This document shows positions 50,396 to 59,291 of a DNA stretch of 64,000 nt, piece by piece. Positions within the stretch are counted from its first letter, which is position 1; the number at the start of each line of letters is the position of its first letter. The translations under genes were made by a program, and so were the position numbers. The stretch spans positions 62,001 through 126,000 of the forward strand of contig CAMIYC010000003.1 in NCBI GenBank assembly GCA_946402905.1, read 5' to 3'. The notes beneath the pieces are model-generated. The model saw nothing but the letters and a program-made list of their open reading frames with translations, searched no databases and was not told the origin of the DNA. This DNA comes from an uncultured Prevotellaceae bacterium. GTDB taxonomy: Bacteria > Bacteroidota > Bacteroidia > Bacteroidales > Bacteroidaceae.

Positions 50396-52387
50396 GTGAA
50401 ACGAATCATCCTTATCTATCTGCTGCTCTTTTGTTTTTCGGCCAGTCGTTCGCAGACAATAAGAGAATGGGAATCCTACTTCAGCCAGCTCAGCACTTTT
50501 GAAGACATGGAATCAGAAGACTGGCAGGACTCCTATGAGTTGCTCTGCGACCTTGAGGAGCATCCTATCCATATCAACAGTGCCACCTGGGATGAGCTGG
50601 CGAGTATCCCTTTCTTAAACCACCAACAGATAGACGACATTCTTTCGTATATCTATCAGTATGGCGGCATACAGTCTGTGGGTGAACTGGCAATGATCAG
50701 GTCGATAGACTACAACACCCGTTGTCTGTTGAGTTTTTTCATCGATTGTGAGATGGTGGAAGAAAAGAAATATCCCACACTCCGACAAATCCTCAAATAC
50801 GGGAAGAGCGACCTGCTGCTGACGGGCAATATCCCCTTTTATGAGCGCCGCGGAGACCAGGAGAGCTACCTGGGCTATCAATACCGCCATTCGGTGCGTT
50901 ATCAGTTTAGATACTCAGACTACCTGAAGATAGGATTCCTGGGCAGTCAAGACGCTGGTGAACCGTTTTTCGCCGACAAGAACCATTTGGGATACGACAA
51001 CTACTCACTCTATCTGCAGCTGAAGCGTCTGGGCCATCTGAAATCACTCAACATAGGCCGTTATCGCGCATCTTTCGGCATGGGACTTGTGATGAACAAT
51101 GACTTCAACATGGGAAAAATAGCGAGTATCTCCAGACTGGGCCAAACCACGAACAGCATACGTGCACACACCTCACGCAGCGTTGCCAACTACCTGCAAG
51201 GGGCCGCCGCCACCATCACCCTGACAAAGGGACTGGACGTGAGCGGACTGTTGTCGTATCGCAAGCAAGACGCCACGCTCAACCGCTCCGACTCCACCAT
51301 CTCGAGCATCGTGACTACGGGCTATCACCGCACACCGACAGAGATGGCCAAGAAGAACAATATATCGGAAACCACCGCCGGTATGCATGTGAACTACTCT
51401 GAAAACGGCTGGCATGCCGGCACAACCGCCTCCTATACAGGCTACAGCCGTGAGCTGCGCCCCGACACCACACAGGCCTACCGCCGCTATGACGCAGCGG
51501 GAGACCATTTTTGGAATGCCAGCGTCGACTACGGTTATACCAGTGGTCTGGTGACGCTGCAAGGCGAGACCGCCATCAACGGCCGTCATGCCCTGGCCAC
51601 AGTCAACAGTGTGAGCATGACTCCCTCCCCCACCCTATCAATGATGCTTGTCTACCGGTATTACGACAAAGAATACCATGCCATTCACGGCAGGAGTTTC
51701 AGTGAGGGAGGCAGGGTGCAAAACGAACATGGTATCTACTTTGGCGGCCGATGGCAAGCCCTGCACCACCTCCAACTGACGGCCTATACCGACTATGCCT
51801 ACTTCGGAGCACCGAAATACCAGGCACGGATATCCTCCCGGTCGTGGGACAACCTGATACAGGCCCAATACAGCACCAACAACTTCTCACTCACGGCCAG
51901 GTATCGGTTGAAACTGCGTCAGTATGACAACAGCAAAAAAACCGCCCTCGTCGACAAAATCAGTCAGAAAGCGCATGTGGGCATGACATTCATTCACAGA
52001 CAATGGACGTGGTCTACACAAGCCGACATGGCCTATACCGACTTTGACACGAGGAGTCTGGGATGGATGCTGTGTGAGCATGTCAGCTATGCTCACCGCT
52101 GGTGGCGCATGAGTGCCAATATAGCCTACTTTCACACCGACGACAATGAGAGCCGTATCTATAGCTATGACCAAGGCACGCTCTACCAGTTTGCCTTCCA
52201 GTCCTATTCAGGCGAAGGTATCAAATATGGGTTATTCATCCGTGCTGACATCAGCGCACAACTGATGCTGATCGGCCATCTGTCGACCATCAATTATTTC
52301 GACCGCAACCATATCTCCAGCGGATACCAGCAAATCAACCATTCATCGAAAACAGACCTGGAAATCCAGTTGCGATGGAAGTTTTGA
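50396..52387 (+). CDS. Helix-hairpin-helix protein with C-terminal outer-membrane beta-barrel
   Basis: A 663-residue exported protein. Signal peptide KRIILIYLLLFCFSASRSQ; residues about 30-125 contain two helix-hairpin-helix units related to ComEA (INSATWDELASIPFLNHQQIDDILSYI, then ELAMIRSIDYNTRCLLSFF). From about 135 to the end the alternating hydrophobic and polar pattern of many amphipathic strands, and the terminal aromatic residue (EIQLRWKF), indicate an outer-membrane barrel. A DNA-binding fold on the periplasmic side of a barrel suggests a part in DNA uptake, which is inference; dprA is also in this window. The start is GTG, chosen because it precedes the signal peptide. Related proteins are annotated in Bacteroidetes without function. 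Confidence 0.82.
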   Translation: MKRIILIYLLLFCFSASRSQTIREWESYFSQLSTFEDMESEDWQDSYELLCDLEEHPIHINSATWDELASIPFLNHQQIDDILSYIYQYGGIQSVGELAMIRSIDYNTRCLLSFFIDCEMVEEKKYPTLRQILKYGKSDLLLTGNIPFYERRGDQESYLGYQYRHSVRYQFRYSDYLKIGFLGSQDAGEPFFADKNHLGYDNYSLYLQLKRLGHLKSLNIGRYRASFGMGLVMNNDFNMGKIASISRLGQTTNSIRAHTSRSVANYLQGAAATITLTKGLDVSGLLSYRKQDATLNRSDSTISSIVTTGYHRTPTEMAKKNNISETTAGMHVNYSENGWHAGTTASYTGYSRELRPDTTQAYRRYDAAGDHFWNASVDYGYTSGLVTLQGETAINGRHALATVNSVSMTPSPTLSMMLVYRYYDKEYHAIHGRSFSEGGRVQNEHGIYFGGRWQALHHLQLTAYTDYAYFGAPKYQARISSRSWDNLIQAQYSTNNFSLTARYRLKLRQYDNSKKTALVDKISQKAHVGMTFIHRQWTWSTQADMAYTDFDTRSLGWMLCEHVSYAHRWWRMSANIAYFHTDDNESRIYSYDQGTLYQFAFQSYSGEGIKYGLFIRADISAQLMLIGHLSTINYFDRNHISSGYQQINHSSKTDLEIQLRWKF

Positions 52388-52842
52388 AACACTTATCATT
52401 TTTTATTTTTATTCTTTTTAATTTTATAATGAAAAATAAGAAATGATGATATGGATGGGGAAAAGTGGATAAATCCTAAAATATATCAGTGATGATGACT
52501 TATACAGTTGATAGGTATAATGTTGATTTTGATGGTGGATATGATATGACTGTAAATCTGTGAGTTATGAAGTTATCCACAGTATTGTAATATGGTGTAA
52601 AACGCCTTCTGTATAACTGTATCATTCAGACGACTGTGGATTAATGATTGATAAGTGTATTGAAAACATTCATTTTTGCAAGTAACTGCCCACAGGAGGA
52701 TGGGAAAATCCGGTCGACGTGGATTACTTATCATAGTTTGCCTAAGAAATACACACAGTTTTCCACAATGCTGTGGAAAACTTTTTATTATCATCACTTA
52801 ATCATAAAAACACGGTAGACAAAGTCTGTAATCTCAGATTTT
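52388..52842. other. AT-rich spacer with clustered DnaA-box-like sites (candidate replication origin)
   Basis: The spacer before mutS has no credible gene. It begins with an AT-rich block (52397-52440) and then has one perfect DnaA box, TTATCCACA at 52573-52581, and near matches at 52464-52472 (AGTGGATAA), 52635-52643 (TGTGGATTA) and 52718-52726 (CGTGGATTA), plus an 11-bp inverted repeat carrying TTTTCCACA and TGTGGAAAA (52757-52782). AT-rich block plus DnaA boxes is the usual origin layout. No dnaA, gyrB or rpmH gene is in the window, so this is a candidate only. It could also be a DnaA-titration or regulatory region. Confidence 0.5.
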
Positions 52843-52847
52843 TTGAC

Positions 52848-52856
52848 TACTTTTGC
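52848..52856 (+). promoter_or_regulatory. -7 box (TACTTTTGC) for mutS
   Basis: TAnnTTTG match 19 bp upstream of the ATG at 52876. It lies inside the longer open frame from 52843, which is therefore rejected as the true start. Confidence 0.6.
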
Positions 52857-52875
52857 GGTTAAAATACAAGAAGAC

Positions 52876-55503
52876 ATGGCAACAAAGGAAAAGGGACTGA
52901 CACCGATGATGAAGCAGTTTTTCACGTTGAAGGCTAAACACCCCGATGCGTTGATGCTGTTCAGATGCGGCGACTTTTATGAGACATATTGTGAGGATGC
53001 CATCGCAGCGTCTAAGATACTGGGCATCACACTGACGAGGCGTAACAACGGTGGTACTTCTGGTTCTGCCGAGATGGCCGGTTTTCCTCATCATGCCCTT
53101 GACACTTATCTTCCTAAATTGATACGTGCGGGCCGCAGAGTGGCCATTTGCGACCAGCTGGAGGATCCGAAGCTGACCAAGACACTGGTGAAGCGTGGTA
53201 TCACCGAATTGGTGACCCCTGGTGTCGCTATGAGCGATAATGTGCTGAACTACAAGGAGAACAATTTTCTGGCAGCCGTTCATTTCGGCAAGTCGGCATG
53301 CGGTGTCGCTTTTCTTGATATATCCACAGGGGAGTTTCTCACAGGTGAGGGTACGTATGACTATGTGGAGAAGCTGATTGGCAATTTCCAGCCCAAGGAA
53401 GTGTTGTATGACCGGTCTAAGAAACGTGAGTTTGAGCAATATTTCGGTACTAAACATTGTGTCTTTGAGTTGGATGACTGGGTATTCACCGAGCAGACAG
53501 CCCGTCATAAATTGCTCAAACATTTTCAGACCAAGACACTGAAAGGTTTCGGTGTGGAGCATCTGAAGAATGGTGTGGTGGCCGCTGGTGCCATCCTGCA
53601 ATACCTTGAACTGACCCAGCATACGCAGATAGGTCATATCACAGCATTGTCGCGCATCGAGGAAGACAAATATGTGCGTCTGGACAAGTTTACGATCCGC
53701 TCCTTGGAACTGCTCGACACGATGCAGGGAGAGGGTTCGTCGCTGCTGCATGTGATAGACAAGACCATCACTGCCATGGGCGGACGTATGTTGCGTCGCT
53801 GGGTGATTTTTCCCCTGAAGGATGAGCGTCCGATCAGTGAGCGTCTTGAAATAGTGGATTATTTCTTCCGTCACCCCGATTTCAGGGAATGTATAGACAG
53901 TCAGTTACATTTGATAAGCGACCTGGAGCGCATCATATCCAAAGTGGCTGTGAACCGTGTGTCGCCACGTGAGGTGATGCAGCTGAAAGTGGCACTGCAG
54001 GCTATCGAGCCTATCAAGAATGCCTGTCAGATGGCCGACAATCCTGTATTGAAGCGGCTTGGTGAACAGTTGAACCTATGCCGCTCGATCCGTGAGCGTA
54101 TAGACCATGAGGTGCAGAACGACCCTCCCCTGTTGGTCAACAAGGGCAATGTGATCAAAAACGGCGTGAGCGACGAACTGGATGAGCTGCGCCATATAGC
54201 CTATAGCGGCAAGGACTATCTGATGCGGATCCAGGAGCGTGAGACCGAGGCCACTGGTATATCGTCACTGAAGATAGGTTATAACAATGTGTTCGGCTAC
54301 TACCTGGAGGTGAGAAATGCATACAAGGACAAGGTGCCGTCGGACTGGATCCGTAAGCAGACACTGGCTCAGGCTGAGCGTTACATTACAGAGGAGCTGA
54401 AGCAATATGAGGAGAAAATCCTGGGTGCTGAAGATAAGATACTCGCTTTGGAGACCAAGTTGTTTAATGATCTTGTGCTGGCCATTCAGGAATTTATCCC
54501 TGCCATCCAGATCAATGCCAACCTGCTGGCCCGGATAGACTGTCTGTTGTCATTTGCCGTAGCTTCGGAAGAGCATAGATATATCCGTCCGGTGATAGAC
54601 AATTCAGAAGTGATAGAAATCGTCAAGGGGCGTCATCCTGTGATAGAGACTCAGTTGCCTTTAGGGGAGAATTATGTGCCTAATGACATCATGCTTGATA
54701 ATGAGCGTCAGCAGATCATCATCATCACCGGTCCCAACATGGCTGGTAAATCGGCTCTGCTGCGTCAGACTGCACTGATTGTACTGTTGGCCCAGATAGG
54801 CTGTTTCGTGCCGGCAGAGCGCGCGAGAATCGGTCTGGTGGACAAAATTTTCACCCGTGTGGGAGCTTCCGACAATATATCTCTGGGTGAGTCTACATTT
54901 ATGGTAGAGATGACCGAGGCTGCCAATATCCTGAACAATGTGTCGAAGAAGTCGCTGGTGTTGTTTGACGAACTGGGTCGTGGCACTTCCACCTACGATG
55001 GTATTTCTATTGCATGGGCTATCGTGGAATACCTGCATGAGCATGAACGTGCGCGTGCTCGCACATTGTTTGCCACACACTATCATGAGTTGAATGAGAT
55101 GGAGAAGAATTTCTCCCGGATCAAGAATTTCAATGTGAGTGTGAAGGAAGTGGACAATAAGGTGATTTTCCTTCGCAAACTGGAGCGTGGCGGTTCTGAG
55201 CATTCCTTTGGTATCCATGTGGCCGAGATAGCGGGTATGCCCAAGAGTATCGTTCGCAGGGCGAATGTGATACTAAAACAGCTGGAATCGGACAATAGTG
55301 GTGTGGGTGCGGTAGGAAAGCCGTCAGTGCAGCAGATAGGACAGTCGAGAGAGGGTATGCAACTCAGCTTTTTCCAGTTGGACGATCCTGTATTATGCCA
55401 GGTGAGGGATGAGATTCTGGGTCTGGATATTAACAATCTCACTCCCGTGGAAGCCCTCAACAAGCTGAATGAGATAAAGAAAATTGTGAGCGGAAGGTCC
55501 TAA
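52876..55503 (+). CDS. mutS: DNA mismatch repair protein MutS
   Basis: An 875-residue mismatch-recognition ATPase. The N-terminal mismatch-binding block [10 protein letters not shown], with the intercalating Phe, is intact. The connector, lever and clamp regions follow, then the ABC-type ATPase domain with Walker [14 protein letters not shown], the signature region [17 protein letters not shown] and Walker B in VLFDELGRG. Length is normal for MutS1. It starts at the ATG 19 bp after its promoter box. Codon use here is less GC-rich at third positions than in the genes left of 52.4 kb. It is convergent with lgt across a 403-bp repeat-rich spacer. Confidence 0.97.
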   Translation: MATKEKGLTPMMKQFFTLKAKHPDALMLFRCGDFYETYCEDAIAASKILGITLTRRNNGGTSGSAEMAGFPHHALDTYLPKLIRAGRRVAICDQLEDPKLTKTLVKRGITELVTPGVAMSDNVLNYKENNFLAAVHFGKSACGVAFLDISTGEFLTGEGTYDYVEKLIGNFQPKEVLYDRSKKREFEQYFGTKHCVFELDDWVFTEQTARHKLLKHFQTKTLKGFGVEHLKNGVVAAGAILQYLELTQHTQIGHITALSRIEEDKYVRLDKFTIRSLELLDTMQGEGSSLLHVIDKTITAMGGRMLRRWVIFPLKDERPISERLEIVDYFFRHPDFRECIDSQLHLISDLERIISKVAVNRVSPREVMQLKVALQAIEPIKNACQMADNPVLKRLGEQLNLCRSIRERIDHEVQNDPPLLVNKGNVIKNGVSDELDELRHIAYSGKDYLMRIQERETEATGISSLKIGYNNVFGYYLEVRNAYKDKVPSDWIRKQTLAQAERYITEELKQYEEKILGAEDKILALETKLFNDLVLAIQEFIPAIQINANLLARIDCLLSFAVASEEHRYIRPVIDNSEVIEIVKGRHPVIETQLPLGENYVPNDIMLDNERQQIIIITGPNMAGKSALLRQTALIVLLAQIGCFVPAERARIGLVDKIFTRVGASDNISLGESTFMVEMTEAANILNNVSKKSLVLFDELGRGTSTYDGISIAWAIVEYLHEHERARARTLFATHYHELNEMEKNFSRIKNFNVSVKEVDNKVIFLRKLERGGSEHSFGIHVAEIAGMPKSIVRRANVILKQLESDNSGVGAVGKPSVQQIGQSREGMQLSFFQLDDPVLCQVRDEILGLDINNLTPVEALNKLNEIKKIVSGRS

Positions 55504-55906
55504 ATATCTGAATATCATATTTAACTTCCGCAAGCTCCAGTTTTGTTAGGTTGTTAGGTTATTAGGTTGTTAGGTTATTAGGTTGTTAGGTCGCTACGCA
55601 TAGAGGTTTTTTAGGTGGGATATGTATGACTACAGCGTATTTATTGGTCATTTCACCTCCTCACCTTAAGACCTCATGACCTTAAAACCCAATAAGAGAA
55701 GCAAATGCGGAACTTAAATTTTTACTTTTTAATTTTTACTTTTTAATTAGACAGTCCAATTATTTGTAGTATAGCTGTCATTTGAATGTATCCTATGAAT
55801 CTTACACACTCCCCCTCACCCCCTTAGAGGGGGAAGTGATTACCCCTGCAAATGTAGATTGGATGTGTAGGAATCAAAGGACACCCTAATTTTTAATTAT
55901 TACTTT
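55504..55906. repeat. Convergent spacer made of simple repeats
   Basis: No gene. Contents in order: GTTAGGTT/ATTAGGTT units (55545-55591), CCTCACCTTAAGACCTCATGACC-like units near 55645-55690, TTTTTACTTTTTAAT units (55726-55750), a GC-rich hairpin with CCCCCT (55819-55824) paired to AGGGGG (55828-55833) inside CACT...AGTG ends, and TTTTTAC units (55886-55926) that run into the lgt stop codon. Confidence 0.8.
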
Positions 55907-56755
55907 TTACTTTTTACTTTTTACTTTTCTCCCCATGCAGTAGATGCCTAAGATGATGAAGGGGATGCTCAGCAGTTGACCCATGTCGAGAGGCAAACTG
56001 TTTTCAAAGTCCACTTGGTTGATCTTGGTGAATTCAATGAAGAAACGTGCTGTGAAGATGAGTGTGAGACACAGTCCGAAGAAGAATCCTGTCCCTACGC
56101 GCTCTGGACGTTTCTTATAGAGATACCATCCTATAAAGAAGAATATAAAATATGCGATGGCCTCATAGAGTTGGCCTGGATGTCGTGGCTGTGCAGCGAG
56201 ATCCTGTCCTGCCTGTACGAAGTAAAATCCCCATGGCATGTCAGTGACTTTTCCGATGATTTCGGAGTTCATGAGGTTGCCTAAACGTATGAAGCATGCG
56301 GTGACGGGTGTGGCTATGGCGATATTGTCAAGCACTTGCCAAAGACTGACGTGTGTACGTCGATAGTAAAGGTATAGTGCTATCATGAGTCCCAATGTTC
56401 CTCCATGTGACGCAAGCCCTTCATAACCAGTGAATTTCCATGTTCCGTCTGTCATTTTGTGAATAGGCAGGAACATTTCTATGATGTGGTCGAAACTGCT
56501 CAGGAAATAGTCGGGTTCGTAGAAGAGACAGTGTCCGAGTCTGGCTCCTATGAGTATACCCATGAAACAGTATATGAACAATGGGTCGAAATACTCGTCT
56601 TTGATTTTCTGGTCTTTATATAGTTTTTTTACTATATAGTAGGCCAGCAAAAGGCCTATCAGCCAGCAGAGAGAATACCATCTGAATCCAAAGCTTCCTA
56701 TTCTGAATGCGATTTCATCTGGATTCCAAACCACGAATAACAGTTCACAGCTCAT
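55907..56755 (-). CDS. lgt: Prolipoprotein diacylglyceryl transferase
   Basis: A 282-residue inner-membrane enzyme that transfers diacylglycerol to the lipobox Cys of prolipoproteins. About seven hydrophobic segments are seen. The conserved GEGLASHGGTLG-like block appears as GYEGLASHGGTLGLM, with RLGNLMNSEIIG (the lgt signature Arg, Asn, Asn, Ser, Glu, Gly) and RHPGQLYEA downstream. The last residues (KVKSKK) are encoded by TTTTTAC repeats and the first few (SCEL) by a GAACTATGA/GAGCTGTGAACTG duplication, so both ends touch repeat sequence. It lies 16 bp after ychF, probably in one operon. Confidence 0.95.
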   Translation of the reverse strand: MSCELLFVVWNPDEIAFRIGSFGFRWYSLCWLIGLLLAYYIVKKLYKDQKIKDEYFDPLFIYCFMGILIGARLGHCLFYEPDYFLSSFDHIIEMFLPIHKMTDGTWKFTGYEGLASHGGTLGLMIALYLYYRRTHVSLWQVLDNIAIATPVTACFIRLGNLMNSEIIGKVTDMPWGFYFVQAGQDLAAQPRHPGQLYEAIAYFIFFFIGWYLYKKRPERVGTGFFFGLCLTLIFTARFFIEFTKINQVDFENSLPLDMGQLLSIPFIILGIYCMGRKVKSKK

Positions 56756-56771
56756 AGTTCACAATTCATAG

Positions 56772-57872
56772 TTAAACATTAAATCTGAAGTGCATGATAT
56801 CTCCGTCTTGTACGATATACTCTTTACCTTCTATGGATAGTTTTCCGGCTTCCCTGACGGCAGCCTCAGAGCCGTATTGTATATAGTCATCGTATTTGAT
56901 GACTTCGGCGCGTATGAATCCTTTCTCGAAGTCGCTGTGTATGACGCCCGCGCATTGTGGTGCTTTCCATCCTTTGTGGTAAGTCCATGCTTTCACCTCC
57001 ATCTCTCCGGCTGTGATGAAAGTCTGCAAATTGAGCAGCGAGTATGCCTTCTTGATGAGTCTGTTGACACCACTCTCCTCGAGTCCTAATTCGTCGAGGA
57101 ACATCTGTTTGTCATCATAGCTTTCGAAGCTGGCGATGTCTTCTTCTATTTTAGCGGCGATGACGAGCACTTCAGCTCCTTCATTTTTTGCTACCTCCTC
57201 TACCCTATTTGAATAATCGTTTCCGGTTTTTGCGCTGCTCTCATCCACGTTGCATACATAGAGCACGGGTTTGGCGGTCAGTAGGAACAGGTCATGTGCA
57301 GCCTGCTGCTCTTCCTTACTGTCGAAAGAGACCATGCGTGCGTTTTGTCCTTTTTCGAGCACCTCTTTGTAGGCCATGAGCACCTTGACCTCCACCTTTG
57401 CATCCTTATTACCCAGAGCTGCCACTTTCTGTTGTTTGGCCAGACGAGACTCTATGGTCTCCAGGTCTTTGAGTTGTAGTTCGGTGTCGATGATTTCCTT
57501 GTCACGTATGGGGTCGATGCTTCCATCCACATGTGTGACGTTTTCGTCGTCGAAGCATCTCAGCACGTGTATGATGGCGTCAGTCTCTCTGATGTTGCCC
57601 AAAAACTTGTTGCCTAATCCCTCTCCTTTTGAGGCTCCTTTTACGAGTCCGGCGATGTCTACTATCTCGCATGTGGCGGGTACGATGCGTCCTGGATGTA
57701 CGATTTCAGCCAGTCGTGTGAGTCGCTCATCGGGCACGGTGATGATGCCTACATTGGGTTCTATAGTGCAGAAAGGGAAATTGGCTGCCTGTGCCTTAGC
57801 GCTCGACAGACAGTTGAACAAGGTAGACTTCCCCACATTGGGCAGTCCTACGATACCACATTTTAAAGCCAT
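56772..57872 (-). CDS. ychF: Redox-regulated ribosome-associated ATPase YchF (OLA1 family)
   Basis: A 366-residue cytoplasmic P-loop ATPase related to Obg GTPases. Motifs: GIVGLPNVGKSTLFNCL (P-loop), the switch region in SSAKAQAANFPFCTIEPN, DIAGLVKGASKGEGLGNKFL, and the NVDE variant at the base-specificity position that explains ATP preference. A coiled-coil insertion lies at about 130-200 and a C-terminal TGS domain carries FITAGEMEVKAWTYHKG. A clear promoter (TTTG-N20-TAACTTTGC, 57933-57901) precedes it. It is followed by lgt, 16 bp away. Confidence 0.97.
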   Translation of the reverse strand: MALKCGIVGLPNVGKSTLFNCLSSAKAQAANFPFCTIEPNVGIITVPDERLTRLAEIVHPGRIVPATCEIVDIAGLVKGASKGEGLGNKFLGNIRETDAIIHVLRCFDDENVTHVDGSIDPIRDKEIIDTELQLKDLETIESRLAKQQKVAALGNKDAKVEVKVLMAYKEVLEKGQNARMVSFDSKEEQQAAHDLFLLTAKPVLYVCNVDESSAKTGNDYSNRVEEVAKNEGAEVLVIAAKIEEDIASFESYDDKQMFLDELGLEESGVNRLIKKAYSLLNLQTFITAGEMEVKAWTYHKGWKAPQCAGVIHSDFEKGFIRAEVIKYDDYIQYGSEAAVREAGKLSIEGKEYIVQDGDIMHFRFNV

Positions 57873-57900
57873 ATTTTATTTAAACGTTTAAACCAAAAGT

Positions 57901-57933
57901 GCAAAGTTACTATTTAGAGGTCAATTATCCAAA
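57901..57933 (-). promoter_or_regulatory. Promoter TTTG-N20-TAACTTTGC for ychF
   Basis: Minus-strand TTTG (CAAA at 57930-57933) and TAACTTTGC (57901-57909), 20 bp apart, 28 bp before the ATG. The rest of the 57873-58090 spacer shows nothing else. Confidence 0.75.
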
Positions 57934-58090
57934 TTAATTCAAAAAAATGGCTCTCTTTGTTGGCACAAATCATCTAAAAACAAAATTGATGATGGTGAAA
58001 AAGCCATAGTAGGAGTATTTTTTCTAGTATATGTACTGATGATGAGCAATGAGAAGACTACTTCTTATTTGATGTGATTTTGTTTTCCGT

Positions 58091-59257
58091 TCAGTCATCC
58101 TTGCAGATATCTGCCGCGATGTCATTCAACTTGATGCATCTCTGCCGCATATTATCTATTTTTTCGTTCTGATAAGTAAAGGGGGCGAGCATCAGTAGTA
58201 GTCCTTGTGTACATGCTTTTAGATAGCGTGGCTGAGGCTTGAAAAGAGGTGGGATACCATTGAGCAAGAGCACAATAAGAGGAATGGTGGCGCCCATAGC
58301 TGCGGTAGCTATTTGTTGTTCTCCCGGGCTGATGCAGGGGGAGACGACGATGGCACCCTCGCTCTTGGCTCTCAGTAGGATATCATTTTTATAGTGTTCT
58401 ATTTCTTCTGCAGTCATTCTTCGAGAGCATTGTATTTGTATTTTCACGGGGTTGTCGAGCAGGAACCTGTTGCCCATGGCTTGCATGGGGATGCCACCTA
58501 CGTTAATGTTTCCAAGCCGGGTGAAGTATTCCGGGTGGAGGTGTTTGATGAGCAGGCGTCGTGGGTTGTCATCGAGGTAGGCTTTCATGCGTTCGTATTG
58601 GCCTTTTCCAGTGAGAATGCGGTCATTATAGTTTTTCTCCCAAATAAGGCCGTGATGGCGGTCGTAATCGGGAGGTGCTTGCGGCGATTGTGGCGGTGCT
58701 TGCTGGGCTGCCTGGAGCGGCGACTGTGGGGATGCTTGCTGGGCTTGCTGTGGCGGTGCTTGCTGGGCTGCCTGGAGCGGCGACTGCGGCGGTGCCGCAG
58801 TATACTTGACGGGGGAGGTTATCTCATCCTTTCGTTTGGTAGACTGCGGCATTGCCGCAGTGATGATCCTCATCTCCCTTGCCGCCTTTCTGCACCCTGC
58901 CTTGAAGCCATTGATGACATGCCCAAGATGGCGTTCTATCTTTTCGTGTACAAATAGTATCCCATGGATGTGGTCAGGCATGATGCAGAGTTTCACCACT
59001 TCTATCTGAGGATAATACTTCGGAATATCCATCCAACACTCCTTCACTTTCCTTCCGAATTCAGACAGCTCCACATGCGCCTCTTCGGCCTTTTCTCCCG
59101 AGAGGCGTCCTAAGAGCGGTCTGCGTCCCTCCATGGCGATAGTGATCATATAGATACCGCGGCTGCAGTAGTCTTTGAAATTAGATCGTCGCTTCATCGA
59201 GGGCTTTTTGCCCTTTGCGTATTTTTGCCATTTAGTCGGATGTGTCTTTTCTTCCAT
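58091..59257 (-). CDS. REP-type tyrosine transposase (Y1/HUH) with extra C-terminal domain
   Basis: A 388-residue protein. Residues about 25-235 form a Y1 transposase domain of the REP-associated (RAYT) kind: the HUH motif appears as MPDHIHGILF, and the nucleophile is probably Tyr in MKAYLDDNPRRLL, matching the YxxxNP pattern of RAYTs. Between them is a Gln/Pro/Ala-rich insertion encoded by a 60-bp tandem repeat. The C-terminal 110 residues (VVSPCISPGEQQIATAAM, LLNGIPPLFKPQPRY, LLMLAPFTYQNEK) resemble the Rossmann region of DprA/SMF-like proteins. No terminal inverted repeats or second IS gene flank it, so it is a single-copy domesticated-type transposase rather than an insertion sequence. 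It starts at 59257, 34 bp after polA. Confidence 0.8.
   Translation of the reverse strand: MEEKTHPTKWQKYAKGKKPSMKRRSNFKDYCSRGIYMITIAMEGRRPLLGRLSGEKAEEAHVELSEFGRKVKECWMDIPKYYPQIEVVKLCIMPDHIHGILFVHEKIERHLGHVINGFKAGCRKAAREMRIITAAMPQSTKRKDEITSPVKYTAAPPQSPLQAAQQAPPQQAQQASPQSPLQAAQQAPPQSPQAPPDYDRHHGLIWEKNYNDRILTGKGQYERMKAYLDDNPRRLLIKHLHPEYFTRLGNINVGGIPMQAMGNRFLLDNPVKIQIQCSRRMTAEEIEHYKNDILLRAKSEGAIVVSPCISPGEQQIATAAMGATIPLIVLLLNGIPPLFKPQPRYLKACTQGLLLMLAPFTYQNEKIDNMRQRCIKLNDIAADICKDD
58691..58786. repeat. 60-bp tandem repeat inside the transposase gene
   Basis: A 36-bp sequence beginning TGGCGGTGCTTGCTGGGCTG occurs identically at 58691-58726 and 58751-58786. It encodes the repeated AAPPQSPLQAAQQAPP-like segment. 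Nearby, two 19-bp palindromes (ACTGCGGC..GCCGCAGT) stand 60 bp apart at 58783-58801 and 58843-58861. Confidence 0.9.
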
Positions 59258-59291
59258 TATATTGTAAATATTTCTGCACATGCTTGGAGGC

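Noticed and set aside
52834..53874. 346-codon open frame antisense to mutS
   Set aside because: No motif and no promoter; mutS on the other strand is unambiguous.
58091..59257. A complete insertion sequence around the Y1 transposase
   Set aside because: No terminal hairpin pair, target motif or accessory gene could be seen flanking it; the gene follows polA at ordinary spacing.
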